A DNA stretch of 6,373 bases from DATAYA01 sp036272815 (GCA_036272815.1 DATAYA010000182.1:1-6373), one strand, 5' to 3'. Counted from the first letter of the stretch, positions 1 through 5,999 are shown. Translations and numbers: made by a program. Notes: generated from the sequence alone by a model not told the origin.

Positions 1-102
1 GCTGCGGTTCTACGTTCGGGGCAATTGGTTCGTCAGCGGTCCGCAGGCGCTCAATAGGTGAGGGAAGGAACTTTGCAGGTGACCGCTGCCCGGTCTGCGA
101 CG

Positions 103-119
103 CGGTCGCTTGGCGACCG
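103..119. other. Short perfect hairpin in the leader before the hydrolase gene
   Basis: A 7-bp perfect inverted repeat (CGGTCGC / GCGACCG) surrounds a 3-nt TTG loop. It is not followed by a T-run on either strand, so a classical intrinsic terminator is not supported. It sits about 40 nt before the GTG start of the next gene and may be an upstream terminator lacking a U-tract or a leader structure. The rest of bases 1-160 holds no gene that I recognise. One frame ends at a TGA at 59-61 and could be the tail of an upstream gene, but the 19 codons visible match no family I know. Confidence 0.35.
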
Positions 120-160
120 GCTGACTTGATCTCGCGGCCGCGCTGCCCGACAACGCGGCC

Positions 161-955
161 GTGGGCTTCACGGTGACGGTTCTCGGCTGCGGCGGGTCGG
201 CCGGGGTGCCGATGGTGGGCGGGTCCGACGGGCGCGGCGATTGGGGCGCCTGCGACCCCGCCGAGGCGCGCAACCGCCGCACCCGCGCGGGGCTGGTGAT
301 CGAAGGTCCGTCCGGGGCGCGGCTTCTCGTCGACACGCCGCCCGATCTGCGCTCGCAGATGCTCGATTGCGCGATCCCGTCCATCGATGCGGTGCTGTTC
401 ACCCACGCCCATGCCGACCACATCACCGGGCTCGACGAGGTGCGCATCCTCAACCGCATCGCCGGCCGGCCGCTGGAGGCGTTCGCGACCGCGGCGACGC
501 TCGCCGAGTTGCGCAGCCGGTTCGACTACGCGTTCCGACCCTGGCAGCCGCCCGGTTTCTTTCGCCCGGTGCTGGTGCCGCGCCAGGTCGCGCCCGGCGA
601 GACGATCCAGGCGGCGGGCTTGGGCATCCGGCTGTTCCGGCAGGATCACCATGTGGTCGAGACGTTGGGCCTGAGGATCGCGGATTTCGCGTATTCGACC
701 GACGTGGTCGCGTTCGACAATGCGGCCTGGGCGACGCTGGAGGGCATCGACACCTGGCTGGTCGGCTGCTTCCAGCGCCAGCCGCACAGCACGCACGCGC
801 ATCTCGGGTTGGTGCTGGAATGGGCGCGACGGCTGCGGGTGCGGCGGACGGTGCTGACGCATATGGGCACCGACCTCGACTGGGGCTGGCTGAAGCGGCG
901 GCTGCCGGCGGGCGTGGAGCCGGCGCATGACGGGCTGGTGCTGGAATGCGAGTAA
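161..955 (+). CDS. Metallo-beta-lactamase-fold hydrolase, PhnP/COG1235-like
   Basis: This 264-residue cytoplasmic protein belongs to the metallo-beta-lactamase superfamily, in the branch related to PhnP phosphodiesterase. The N-terminal strand with the LGCGGSAGVP glycine motif (residues 8-17) is followed by a GDWGACDP block (26-33) typical of this alphaproteobacterial group. The metal-binding motif is H82-A-H84-A-D86-H87. Further likely ligands are H163/H164, D181 in YSTD, the cluster H209/H212/H214, and H234 in LTHMGTDLDW. The family is expected to hydrolyse phosphodiester-type substrates; the actual substrate is unknown. The start is GTG at 161, because the next in-frame ATG (212) would remove the conserved glycine motif; no clear Shine-Dalgarno sequence precedes it. 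It ends 67 nt before mazG on the same strand and may be co-transcribed with it. In relatives this gene often follows tatD, but no tatD end is recognisable in the 160 bases upstream. Confidence 0.9.
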   Translation: MGFTVTVLGCGGSAGVPMVGGSDGRGDWGACDPAEARNRRTRAGLVIEGPSGARLLVDTPPDLRSQMLDCAIPSIDAVLFTHAHADHITGLDEVRILNRIAGRPLEAFATAATLAELRSRFDYAFRPWQPPGFFRPVLVPRQVAPGETIQAAGLGIRLFRQDHHVVETLGLRIADFAYSTDVVAFDNAAWATLEGIDTWLVGCFQRQPHSTHAHLGLVLEWARRLRVRRTVLTHMGTDLDWGWLKRRLPAGVEPAHDGLVLECE

Positions 956-965
956 GCGCCGTGGC

Positions 966-990
966 GCCATTCTTAGGTTCCATAATATCC
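966..990 (+). promoter_or_regulatory. AT-rich island before mazG, possible promoter
   Basis: Between the hydrolase stop and the mazG ATG there is a short stretch much richer in A and T than its surroundings, including CATAATAT (981-988), which resembles a -10 box. No TTGACA-like hexamer lies 16-18 nt upstream, so promoter function is only a possibility. It would give mazG its own transcription start inside the hydrolase-mazG unit. Confidence 0.25.
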
Positions 991-1022
991 CTTCTGCGGC
1001 AATCGGAGCTGGGCCGACGAGC

Positions 1023-1814
1023 ATGAGCGATCCTGAACGCGAACTCCGCCGCCTGCTCGATGTCATGGCGGCGCTGCGAGACCGCGATGCCGGCTGTCCC
1101 TGGGACCGGGTCCAGACCTTCGGAACGATTGCGCCGTACACGGTCGAGGAAGCCTACGAGGTGGCCGACGCGATCACCCGGGATGATCTTGCAGCACTGC
1201 CGGACGAGCTGGGCGATCTGCTGTTTCAGGTCGTCTATCACGCCCGCATGGCCGAGGAAGCCGGCCGGTTCGGCTTCGCGGACGTCGCGCGCATGATCGC
1301 CGACAAGATGGTGCGGCGCCATCCGCACGTCTTCGGCGACGCCGCGGAGCGCGGTGCCGCCGCCCAATGCGCCGCCTGGGAGGCGCAGAAATCGGCGGAG
1401 CGTGCGGCGCGGGCCGAGACCGGGCTGCTGGCCGGCGTGCCGGCGGCCCTGCCCGCCCTGACCCGCGCCCGCAAGCTGACGGCCCGCGCCGCGCGGGTCG
1501 GGTTCGACTGGCCGGATGCGGGCGCCGTGCTCGACAAGCTCGACGAGGAGACCGCGGAGCTGCGTGCGGAGTTGCCGCAAGCCGATCCGGCGAGGCTTGC
1601 GGACGAGCTGGGCGACATGCTGTTCGTGCTCGCCAATCTCGCCCGCAAGCTCGATCTCGACCCGGAGGCGTGCCTGCAACAGGCCAACGCCAAGTTCATC
1701 CGACGCTTCGGGGCTATCGAGCGAGCGCTTGCATTTGCAGGAAAGACGACAGCCGACAGCACGCTCGAAGACATGGAAGCCGCCTGGCAGGCAGCCAAGC
1801 ACGCGGAGCGATGA
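1023..1814 (+). CDS. mazG: Nucleoside triphosphate pyrophosphohydrolase MazG
   Basis: MazG hydrolyses (d)NTPs to the monophosphate and pyrophosphate, removing damaged nucleotides and, in E. coli, affecting ppGpp levels. The 263-residue product has the usual two tandem MazG helical domains. The N-terminal domain carries GCPWD (24-28), the metal-binding E42-E43-x-x-E46 and the partner D61-E-L-G-D65. The C-terminal domain carries D174-E-E-x-x-E179 and D194-E-L-G-D198, and ends with the family pattern KFIRRFGAIE. The ATG at 1023 was chosen because similarity begins there. An in-frame start at 927 would overlap the hydrolase and add about 32 unlike residues. The nearest Shine-Dalgarno-like GGAG (1005-1008) is 14 nt away, so initiation may be weak. 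In many alphaproteobacteria mazG lies downstream of hflX on the same strand; here it is on the opposite strand, with the phosphatase gene between them. Function is secure from motifs. Confidence 0.95.
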   Translation: MSDPERELRRLLDVMAALRDRDAGCPWDRVQTFGTIAPYTVEEAYEVADAITRDDLAALPDELGDLLFQVVYHARMAEEAGRFGFADVARMIADKMVRRHPHVFGDAAERGAAAQCAAWEAQKSAERAARAETGLLAGVPAALPALTRARKLTARAARVGFDWPDAGAVLDKLDEETAELRAELPQADPARLADELGDMLFVLANLARKLDLDPEACLQQANAKFIRRFGAIERALAFAGKTTADSTLEDMEAAWQAAKHAER

Positions 1815-1823
1815 ATGGGGGGT

Positions 1824-1868
1824 CTGGGGCCTCCAGGCCCCAGCGGGGTCGAGGGGCAGCGCCCCTCG
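1824..1868. terminator. Tandem GC hairpins between convergent mazG and phosphatase genes
   Basis: Two perfect inverted repeats fill the 58-nt gap between the two stop codons. The first pairs CTGGGGCCT (1824-1832) with AGGCCCCAG (1835-1843). The second pairs CGAGGGGC (1850-1857) with GCCCCTCG (1861-1868) around an AGC loop. Neither has a strong T-run, but the position between converging genes and the stability of both stems suggest a bidirectional transcription end. Similar double GC hairpins with a GGGGTC linker are, from memory, common between genes in Acetobacteraceae and related genomes, so this may be one copy of a dispersed repeat. Confidence 0.65.
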
Positions 1869-1872
1869 CCTT

Positions 1873-2703
1873 CTACTCGCCGAGCAGCGCCGCCCGAACA
1901 TTCTCCCAGCTCGCACGATCCGGCGCGCAGATGAGGCCGCCCCCGGTCTCCGCGGGCGCGTAGCCGCCGCCGTCGAACCGTGCCGAGTATCCGCCCGCCT
2001 CCCGGTGCAGCAGCCATCCGGCGGCATGGTCCCAGGGCATCAGCCGGTGGAACAGCAGGAAATGGCAGCCCCCGGACGCCAGCAGCCGGTATTCGTGGGC
2101 CGCGCAGCGATAATCCCAGCAAGCGCCGAGGCGGGGCATATTGCGCACGATCGTCGCTCGCAGCGGTGCCGGGGCAAAGCGCCAGCCGGCATGGCCGCTC
2201 ATGTGGCGCGGCGGCACGGGTTCGGCGACGCGGAGCCGGGTGTGCGCACCGGCGGCGTCCTCGGTCCAGGCCCCTTCCCCGGCCAGCGCCATCGCCAGGT
2301 CGTCCAGCACCGGGTCGTGGATGACGGCGCCGACCACCTCGCCGCGCGCGATCACGCCCACCATCATGCCGAACAGCGGCAGTCCGGCGGCATAGTTCGC
2401 GGTGCCATCGATCGGATCGACGACGAAGGCCAGGGCTGCATCCGGAAGTCCCGCCAGCAGCCCCGGGTCGATGGCCGTCGCCTCCTCGCCGATCACGAGC
2501 GCGCCGGGGAAGCGGGTGCGCAGCGCGCCGCCGATCGCGGCCTCGGCCGCCTCGTCGGCCACGGTCACGAGGTCGAGCGGGCCGGACTTGGTGCGCACCG
2601 CCCCGGGCGGCAACTTGCGGAAGCGCGGCATCACCTCGGCCCGGCCGACGGCGCGCAGCAAGGCGGCGATGGCGCCGAGATCATGCCGCGTGACAGCGGT
2701 CAT
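1873..2703 (-). CDS. Inositol monophosphatase family phosphatase
   Basis: This 276-residue Mg2+-dependent sugar-phosphate phosphatase belongs to the FIG superfamily (inositol monophosphatase / histidinol-phosphatase / CysQ). The diagnostic elements are present in order: K39-S with DLVTVAD (44-50), the metal ligands G72-E73-E74, the core motif D96-P-I-D99-G-T101, and W224-D225-H-A-A-G229. The true substrate (inositol phosphate, histidinol phosphate or PAP) cannot be told from motifs alone, so no gene symbol is given. The ATG start overlaps the hflX TGA in a 4-nt ATGA, which points to translational coupling; a GAGGA sequence lies about 12 nt upstream inside hflX. It is the last gene of the hfq-hflX operon and ends at the tandem hairpins. 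Confidence 0.92.
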   Translation of the reverse strand: MTAVTRHDLGAIAALLRAVGRAEVMPRFRKLPPGAVRTKSGPLDLVTVADEAAEAAIGGALRTRFPGALVIGEEATAIDPGLLAGLPDAALAFVVDPIDGTANYAAGLPLFGMMVGVIARGEVVGAVIHDPVLDDLAMALAGEGAWTEDAAGAHTRLRVAEPVPPRHMSGHAGWRFAPAPLRATIVRNMPRLGACWDYRCAAHEYRLLASGGCHFLLFHRLMPWDHAAGWLLHREAGGYSARFDGGGYAPAETGGGLICAPDRASWENVRAALLGE

Positions 2704-4040
2704 GCGGCGGCGCCGTCCTCACCTTGCCCAAGGCGGGGGCGATCCCCAACGCCGGGGCCATGCTCGAAGCGGGCGCGGTCGGCCGGCAGCAGGCGCACCG
2801 CGATCCGGGTTGCATCCGCCTCGTCCTGCCGCTCGACCACCTCGCCGTGGCGATAGAGCCAGGAGAGGCGTGCGCCGTCGGCGTGCGGAATCGCGTATTC
2901 CGCGAGCTCCATGCCGGCGGCGATGCGGGCGTCGATCGCCGCCTGGAGGTCGGGAAGCCCCTCCCCGGTCAGCGCCGAGACCGCGACCATCTCCGGGCGC
3001 AGCGGCACGTTCGCGATGCCGCCGAGCAGGTCGGCCTTGTTCATCACCTCGATCGTGCGAGCGGGCCAGCCGGCGTCGAGCGTGCCGTCACGCACCATCC
3101 CGTCCAGCACCGCGACCACGTCGGCGCGCTGCGCCGCGGTCTCGGGATGGGCCGCGTCGCGGACGTGCAGGATCACGTCGGCCTCGGCCACCTCCTCCAG
3201 CGTGGCGCGGAAGGCGGCGACGAGCTCGGTCGGCAGTTCGCTGATGAAGCCCACCGTGTCGGAGAGGATGATCTGCCGTCCGGAGGGCAGCCGAAGCCCG
3301 CGCATCGTCGGGTCGAGGGTCGCGAAGAGCTGGTCCTCGGCGTGGACCTCGGCGCCGGTGAGCGCGTTGAACAGCGTTGATTTGCCAGCATTGGTGTAAC
3401 CGACCAGGGCGACCACCGGGAACGGCACGCGCTGCCGGGCGGTCCGGTGGAGCTGGCGCGTCCGCCGCACCTGTTCGAGATCGCGGCGCAGGCGCGCGAT
3501 GCGGTCGCCGATCAGGCGGCGGTCGGCCTCGATCTGCGTCTCGCCGGGGCCGCCCAGGAAGCCGAAGCCGCCGCGCTGGCGCTCCAGATGGGTCCAGGAG
3601 CGCACCAGCCGCGACCGCTGGTAGTCGAGATGCGCCAGTTCAACCTGCATCGCCCCCTCGGCGGTGCGCGCGCGCTCGCCAAAGATGTCAAGGATCAGCC
3701 CGGTGCGGTCGATCACCTTGCACTTCCAGGCGCGTTCGAGGTTGCGCTGCTGCACCGGCGACAGCGCCGCGTCCATCACCGCGACGTCGACCGACCGGGC
3801 GGCGATGTCGGCGCCGACCGCCTCGACCTGGCCGCTGCCGAGCAGCGTCGCCGGGCGGCGGCGGAGCGGCAGGATCACGGAATGGACGACGACGAGCCCG
3901 ATCGATGCCGCGAGACCCACGGCCTCCGCCAGCCGCGCCTCGGCCGCGCGGGCGGTGCCGTTCGCCTCGTGCCGCTCCCAGGGCAGGATGACGGCGGCAC
4001 GCGTAGGCTCGGCGATGGTCTCAGACGGCGCCGGCGGCAG
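2700..4040 (-). CDS. hflX: GTPase HflX (ribosome-rescue/50S-associated GTPase)
   Basis: HflX is a GTPase that binds the 50S subunit and splits stalled ribosomes in stress. The product (446 residues from the chosen start) has the N-terminal HflX domain (about 14-200, with GSGQVE, DRTGLILDIF and the GGFGFLGGPGETQIE glycine-rich block) and then the G domain: G1 GYTNAGKST (214-222), G3 DTVGF (261-265), G4 NKAD (334-337), G5 SALTGEG (355-361). Similarity to the family begins at about residue 14 (RAAVILPW). The start is uncertain, because no ATG, GTG or TTG lies in frame near that point. I chose CTG at 4040 because GGGAGG ends 6 nt before it; this overlaps hfq by 20 nt. The alternatives are ATC, 4 nt after the hfq stop, and GTG at 4115, which lacks a Shine-Dalgarno sequence and would overlap hfq by 95 nt. 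Identity is certain; only the N-terminus is open. Confidence 0.93.
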   Translation of the reverse strand: MPPAPSETIAEPTRAAVILPWERHEANGTARAAEARLAEAVGLAASIGLVVVHSVILPLRRRPATLLGSGQVEAVGADIAARSVDVAVMDAALSPVQQRNLERAWKCKVIDRTGLILDIFGERARTAEGAMQVELAHLDYQRSRLVRSWTHLERQRGGFGFLGGPGETQIEADRRLIGDRIARLRRDLEQVRRTRQLHRTARQRVPFPVVALVGYTNAGKSTLFNALTGAEVHAEDQLFATLDPTMRGLRLPSGRQIILSDTVGFISELPTELVAAFRATLEEVAEADVILHVRDAAHPETAAQRADVVAVLDGMVRDGTLDAGWPARTIEVMNKADLLGGIANVPLRPEMVAVSALTGEGLPDLQAAIDARIAAGMELAEYAIPHADGARLSWLYRHGEVVERQDEADATRIAVRLLPADRARFEHGPGVGDRPRLGQGEDGAAA

Positions 4041-4314
4041 GGGCGGCCTCCCGCGCGGGCGTGGGCGCTGCCGCCGCCTCGACCTTGGTCGCGTCGAAGA
4101 GCTGGATCGGCGCACCCGGCATCACGGTGCTGATCGCGTGCTTGTAGACGAGCTGGGTGTGCCCGTCGCGACGCAGCAGGACGGAGAAGTTGTCGAACCA
4201 GGTGATGATGCCCTGGAGCTTGACGCCGTTGACGAGGAACACCGTCACGGGCGTCTTGTTCTTGCGAACATGGTTCAGGAACACGTCCTGAACGTTCTGA
4301 GTTTTTTCGGCCAC
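4021..4314 (-). CDS. hfq: RNA chaperone Hfq
   Basis: Hfq is the hexameric Sm-like protein that pairs small RNAs with mRNAs. The 97-residue product has the alphaproteobacterial N-terminus (MAEKTQNVQDVFLNHVRK), the Sm1 motif (about residues 20-50, with FLVNGVKLQG and ITWFDNFSVLLR) and the Sm2 motif YKHAIST (57-63). After about residue 75 the tail is low-complexity Ala/Pro and shares its DNA with the hflX start region. The start is GTG at 4314, fixed by AAGGA at 4322-4326 with a 7-nt spacer and by family length; the open frame runs further upstream but without similarity. It is the first gene of an hfq-hflX-phosphatase operon. The leader contains hairpins and a candidate promoter lies about 80-100 nt upstream. 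Confidence 0.96.
   Translation of the reverse strand: MAEKTQNVQDVFLNHVRKNKTPVTVFLVNGVKLQGIITWFDNFSVLLRRDGHTQLVYKHAISTVMPGAPIQLFDATKVEAAAAPTPAREAAPAAGAV
4047..4052 (-). promoter_or_regulatory. Candidate ribosome binding site for hflX, inside hfq
   Basis: The minus strand reads GGGAGG here, followed by a 6-nt spacer and an in-frame CTG at 4040-4038. This is the only Shine-Dalgarno-like sequence well placed for the hflX frame near the hfq-hflX junction. It also codes for part of the Hfq Ala-rich tail, so a coincidence in GC-rich DNA is possible. Confidence 0.4.
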
Positions 4315-4340
4315 GGCGCGGTCCTTTTTGTTCTTGTATC

Positions 4341-4377
4341 CGGGGGATGCGCGCCCCGCCGGGCATTCGCTGCCCGG
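4341..4377 (-). promoter_or_regulatory. Two adjacent hairpins in the hfq 5' leader
   Basis: In the region between the candidate promoter and the hfq start, bases 4359-4365 and 4371-4377 form a perfect 7-bp stem (CCGGGCA / TGCCCGG on the minus strand) with a 5-nt loop. Directly next to it, 4341-4345 and 4354-4358 form a 5-bp CGGGG/CCCCG stem. Neither is followed by a T-run. They lie about 15 nt upstream of the hfq ribosome binding site, where leader structure or Hfq autoregulation could act. Function is inference. Confidence 0.4.
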
Positions 4378-4390
4378 TCGAGGCAAGGCC

Positions 4391-4418
4391 ATCCTATCAG
4401 CGGCCGCAACCGAGGCAA
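4391..4418 (-). promoter_or_regulatory. Candidate sigma70-type promoter of hfq
   Basis: On the minus strand TTGCCT (4418-4413) and TAGGAT (4396-4391) are separated by 16 nt and resemble -35 and -10 boxes, each with partial agreement to consensus. Transcription would start near 4384 and leave a leader of roughly 70 nt. The site lies just outside the EamA/HTH remnant segment, so the operon keeps its own promoter. Confidence 0.35.
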
Positions 4419-4423
4419 GCGCG

Positions 4424-4618
4424 CTACCGTCGGGGGAGTGCGGCGGCCGCGTTTGGCTTCTTTCGCCTGATTTCACCCTGAGGGCGCTTGTAGACCGCGG
4501 AGAACACCGCGAGGCGGGCGGTCCTGGCGACGACGGAGGGCGAAGCACCCCAGTGCCGCACGAACAATCGATTGAGGTGCCTGCCCGTCAGTCCGAGCCG
4601 CGCCGCAAAGGCGTCCAC
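4424..4618 (-). pseudogene. Remnant of an Ada/AlkA-type (AraC-like) DNA-binding domain
   Basis: The frame read from GTG at 4618 begins abruptly in a helix-turn-helix that looks like the AraC-type domain of Ada or of AlkA-like DNA glycosylases: VDAFAARLGLTGRHLNRLF, then GASPSVVARTARL. The next residues, AVFSAVYKRPQGEIRR, resemble the end of the second helix-turn-helix of the same domain (RFNxxFxxxYxRPPxxLRR). About 20 or more residues that normally lie between appear to be missing. There is no methyltransferase or glycosylase domain on either side, and the frame stops at TAG 4424-4426. I read it as a decayed fragment with a 5' truncation and a probable internal deletion. The assignment is from pattern memory only. 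Confidence 0.55.
4467..4480 (+). repeat. Left copy of a 14-nt imperfect direct repeat
   Basis: CTGATTTCACCCTG here matches CTGATTTCAACCTG at 5121-5134 in 13 of 14 positions and in the same orientation. This copy lies where similarity of the HTH remnant fades. Together the pair brackets the low-GC remnant segment. Confidence 0.5.
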
Positions 4619-4620
4619 AC

Positions 4621-5124
4621 GGCCTGGACACGCTGGACGGCTCGCCGCGTTCGATCTTGGCCATGCTTGGGTGCCTTGCGGCAGCGCTGTCCTATGGTTG
4701 CGCCAACGTGTTCGGCCGGAGGTTCAAGCGGATGGGCATTCCTTCCGCAGTGGGTACGTTCGGTCAGCTCGCCGCGACGGCCGTGATGGTCGCTCCCGTG
4801 GCTCTCGTATTTGACCAGCCCTGGCGCCTTCCGCCTCCGACCATGGCAGTGTGGGCGTCGACGGCCGGTCTCGCACTGCTGTCTACGGCGCTGGCATATG
4901 CTATCTTCTTCCGGCTGCTCGCGCGTGCCGGAACAACGCGCGTCTCTCTCGTGACGTTGCTCATTCCGGTGAGCGCGATCCTGCTCGGAACCTCCATTCT
5001 CGGCGAACGCCTCTCCGCGCTTCAGTTTGCCGGCATGGGGCTCATCGGGCTCGGCCTCATCGCCGTCGATGGCCGCGCATGGGCGGCACTCCGTCCGGCC
5101 CGCGAGCAGCGAACAGCCATCTGA
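4621..5124 (+). pseudogene. EamA/DMT family transporter, C-terminal half only
   Basis: Similarity to EamA (drug/metabolite transporter) permeases starts at GLDTLDG (4621) and covers only the second of the two EamA repeats. It runs through a membrane segment with LAAALSYGCANVFGRRFKRMG, then four more hydrophobic segments including LALLSTALAYAIFFRLLA, LIPVSAILLG and FAGMGLIGLGLIAVDGR. Full proteins have about 290-300 residues and ten membrane helices; about 155 residues and five helices remain. The first usual starts in frame are TTG 4657 and ATG 4663, neither with a Shine-Dalgarno sequence, and the frame is closed by a stop at 4573. The C-terminus is intact and has no internal stop, so the truncation may be recent or a short protein may still be made. 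GC content (about 62-70% in most rows) is lower than in neighbouring genes. It ends 2 nt before the converging dat stop. Confidence 0.75.
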
Positions 5125-5134
5125 TTTCAACCTG
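5121..5134 (+). repeat. Right copy of a 14-nt imperfect direct repeat
   Basis: CTGATTTCAACCTG contains both the EamA stop codon and the dat stop codon (opposite strand). It differs from the copy at 4467-4480 at a single base. The copies are the edges of the segment that separates dat from hfq. Confidence 0.5.
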
Positions 5135-5999
5135 GATCGTTGCGCAAATCGCCTTTCACGTGCCGTGCGAACAGGTCGAACAGCCGGCGTGCGACCGGTC
5201 CCACGCGGCCATCGCCCACCTTCTGCCCGTCGATGCGCAGGACCGGCTTGATGAAGGTGGTCGCCGCCGTGATGAACGCCTCGCGCGCCGCGCGGAGTTC
5301 GGCGACGCTGAACGCCCGCTCCTCGCAGGCGATCCCCTCCGCCGCCAGCAGGTCGAGCAGCGCCGCCCGCGTGCAGCCGGGCAGGATCGCGTGGTCGAGA
5401 TGCCGCACGCGCAGCACGCCCGCCGCATCGACGATCCAGGCGCTGGTCGCCGCCCCCTCGGTCACCATGCCGTCGCGATCGGTCAGGATCGCCTCCGCGG
5501 CACCCTGCTCGCGCGCCGCCTGCCGCGCCAGCACGTTCGGCAGCAGCGCGACACTCTTGATGTCGCAGCGCGCCCAGCGCAGGTCCGGCTGCGTGATCGC
5601 CGCCGCCGCCCAGGCCTCGACGTCGCGTGGATAGGGCGGGACGCGGCGTATCGTCACCACCAGCGCCGGCGGCGTGCCGGGCTTCGGGAAGGCATGGTCG
5701 CGCCGCGCCACGCCGCGCGTCACCTGCATGTAGAGCAGCCCCTCGCGCACGCGGTTTCGTCGCGCGACTTCGGCCAGCACATGCAGCAGCGCCGCGCGCG
5801 ACATCGGCATCGCGATCCGCAGCTCGCGCAGGGACCGCTCCAACCGCGCCAGGTGCCGCTCCTCGTCGATGAAGCGGCCGTCGTAGAGATGCACGACTTC
5901 GTAGACGCCATCGGCGAACTGGTAGCCGCGGTCCTCGATGTTCACGCACGCCTGAGGCTGCGGCAGATAGCGGCCGTTGACATAGGCGATGCGGCTCAT
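5127..5999 (-). CDS. dat: D-amino-acid aminotransferase (PLP fold type IV)
   Basis: The 290-residue product is a class IV PLP aminotransferase that interconverts D-amino acids and 2-oxo acids, typically feeding D-alanine/D-glutamate pools for peptidoglycan. The features that point to D-amino-acid rather than branched-chain specificity are Y26-QFADGVYE, the R100-D-H102 motif that traps the substrate carboxylate, and CDIKSVALLPN with catalytic K148. E181 in VTEG is the residue near the pyridine nitrogen, and LPGCTR (206-211) binds the phosphate side. Length is normal. The ATG at 5999 overlaps the VOC gene TGA (ATGA), indicating coupling; a longer frame to 6065 lacks similarity. In many alphaproteobacteria dat is directly upstream of hfq; here the EamA/HTH remnant segment separates them. 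A class IV lyase/BCAT activity cannot be excluded without assay. Confidence 0.9.
   Translation of the reverse strand: MSRIAYVNGRYLPQPQACVNIEDRGYQFADGVYEVVHLYDGRFIDEERHLARLERSLRELRIAMPMSRAALLHVLAEVARRNRVREGLLYMQVTRGVARRDHAFPKPGTPPALVVTIRRVPPYPRDVEAWAAAAITQPDLRWARCDIKSVALLPNVLARQAAREQGAAEAILTDRDGMVTEGAATSAWIVDAAGVLRVRHLDHAILPGCTRAALLDLLAAEGIACEERAFSVAELRAAREAFITAATTFIKPVLRIDGQKVGDGRVGPVARRLFDLFARHVKGDLRNDPG

Noticed and set aside
2..61. Open frame ending in TGA at 59-61, possible end of an upstream gene
   Set aside because: Nineteen codons without recognisable similarity; all three plus frames are about equally plausible over this length.
133..160. Palindrome CGCGGCCGCG and a second CGCGGCC copy just before the GTG start at 161
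   Set aside because: Common in DNA of this GC content and without further structure.
970..1004. Stretch with CATAA - 6 nt - TTCTG that loosely resembles a XerCD/dif layout
   Set aside because: Only the CATAA and TT-TG cores agree; the outer half-site positions do not match the dif consensus and the position inside a short intergenic gap gives no support.
450..2122. Long minus-strand open frames opposite the hydrolase and mazG
   Set aside because: Arg/Ala/Pro-rich translations with no family motif; they are antisense shadows of the real genes in high-GC DNA.
4565..4574. 10-bp palindrome CAATCGATTG
   Set aside because: Lies within the HTH remnant coding sequence and has no partner site; likely chance.
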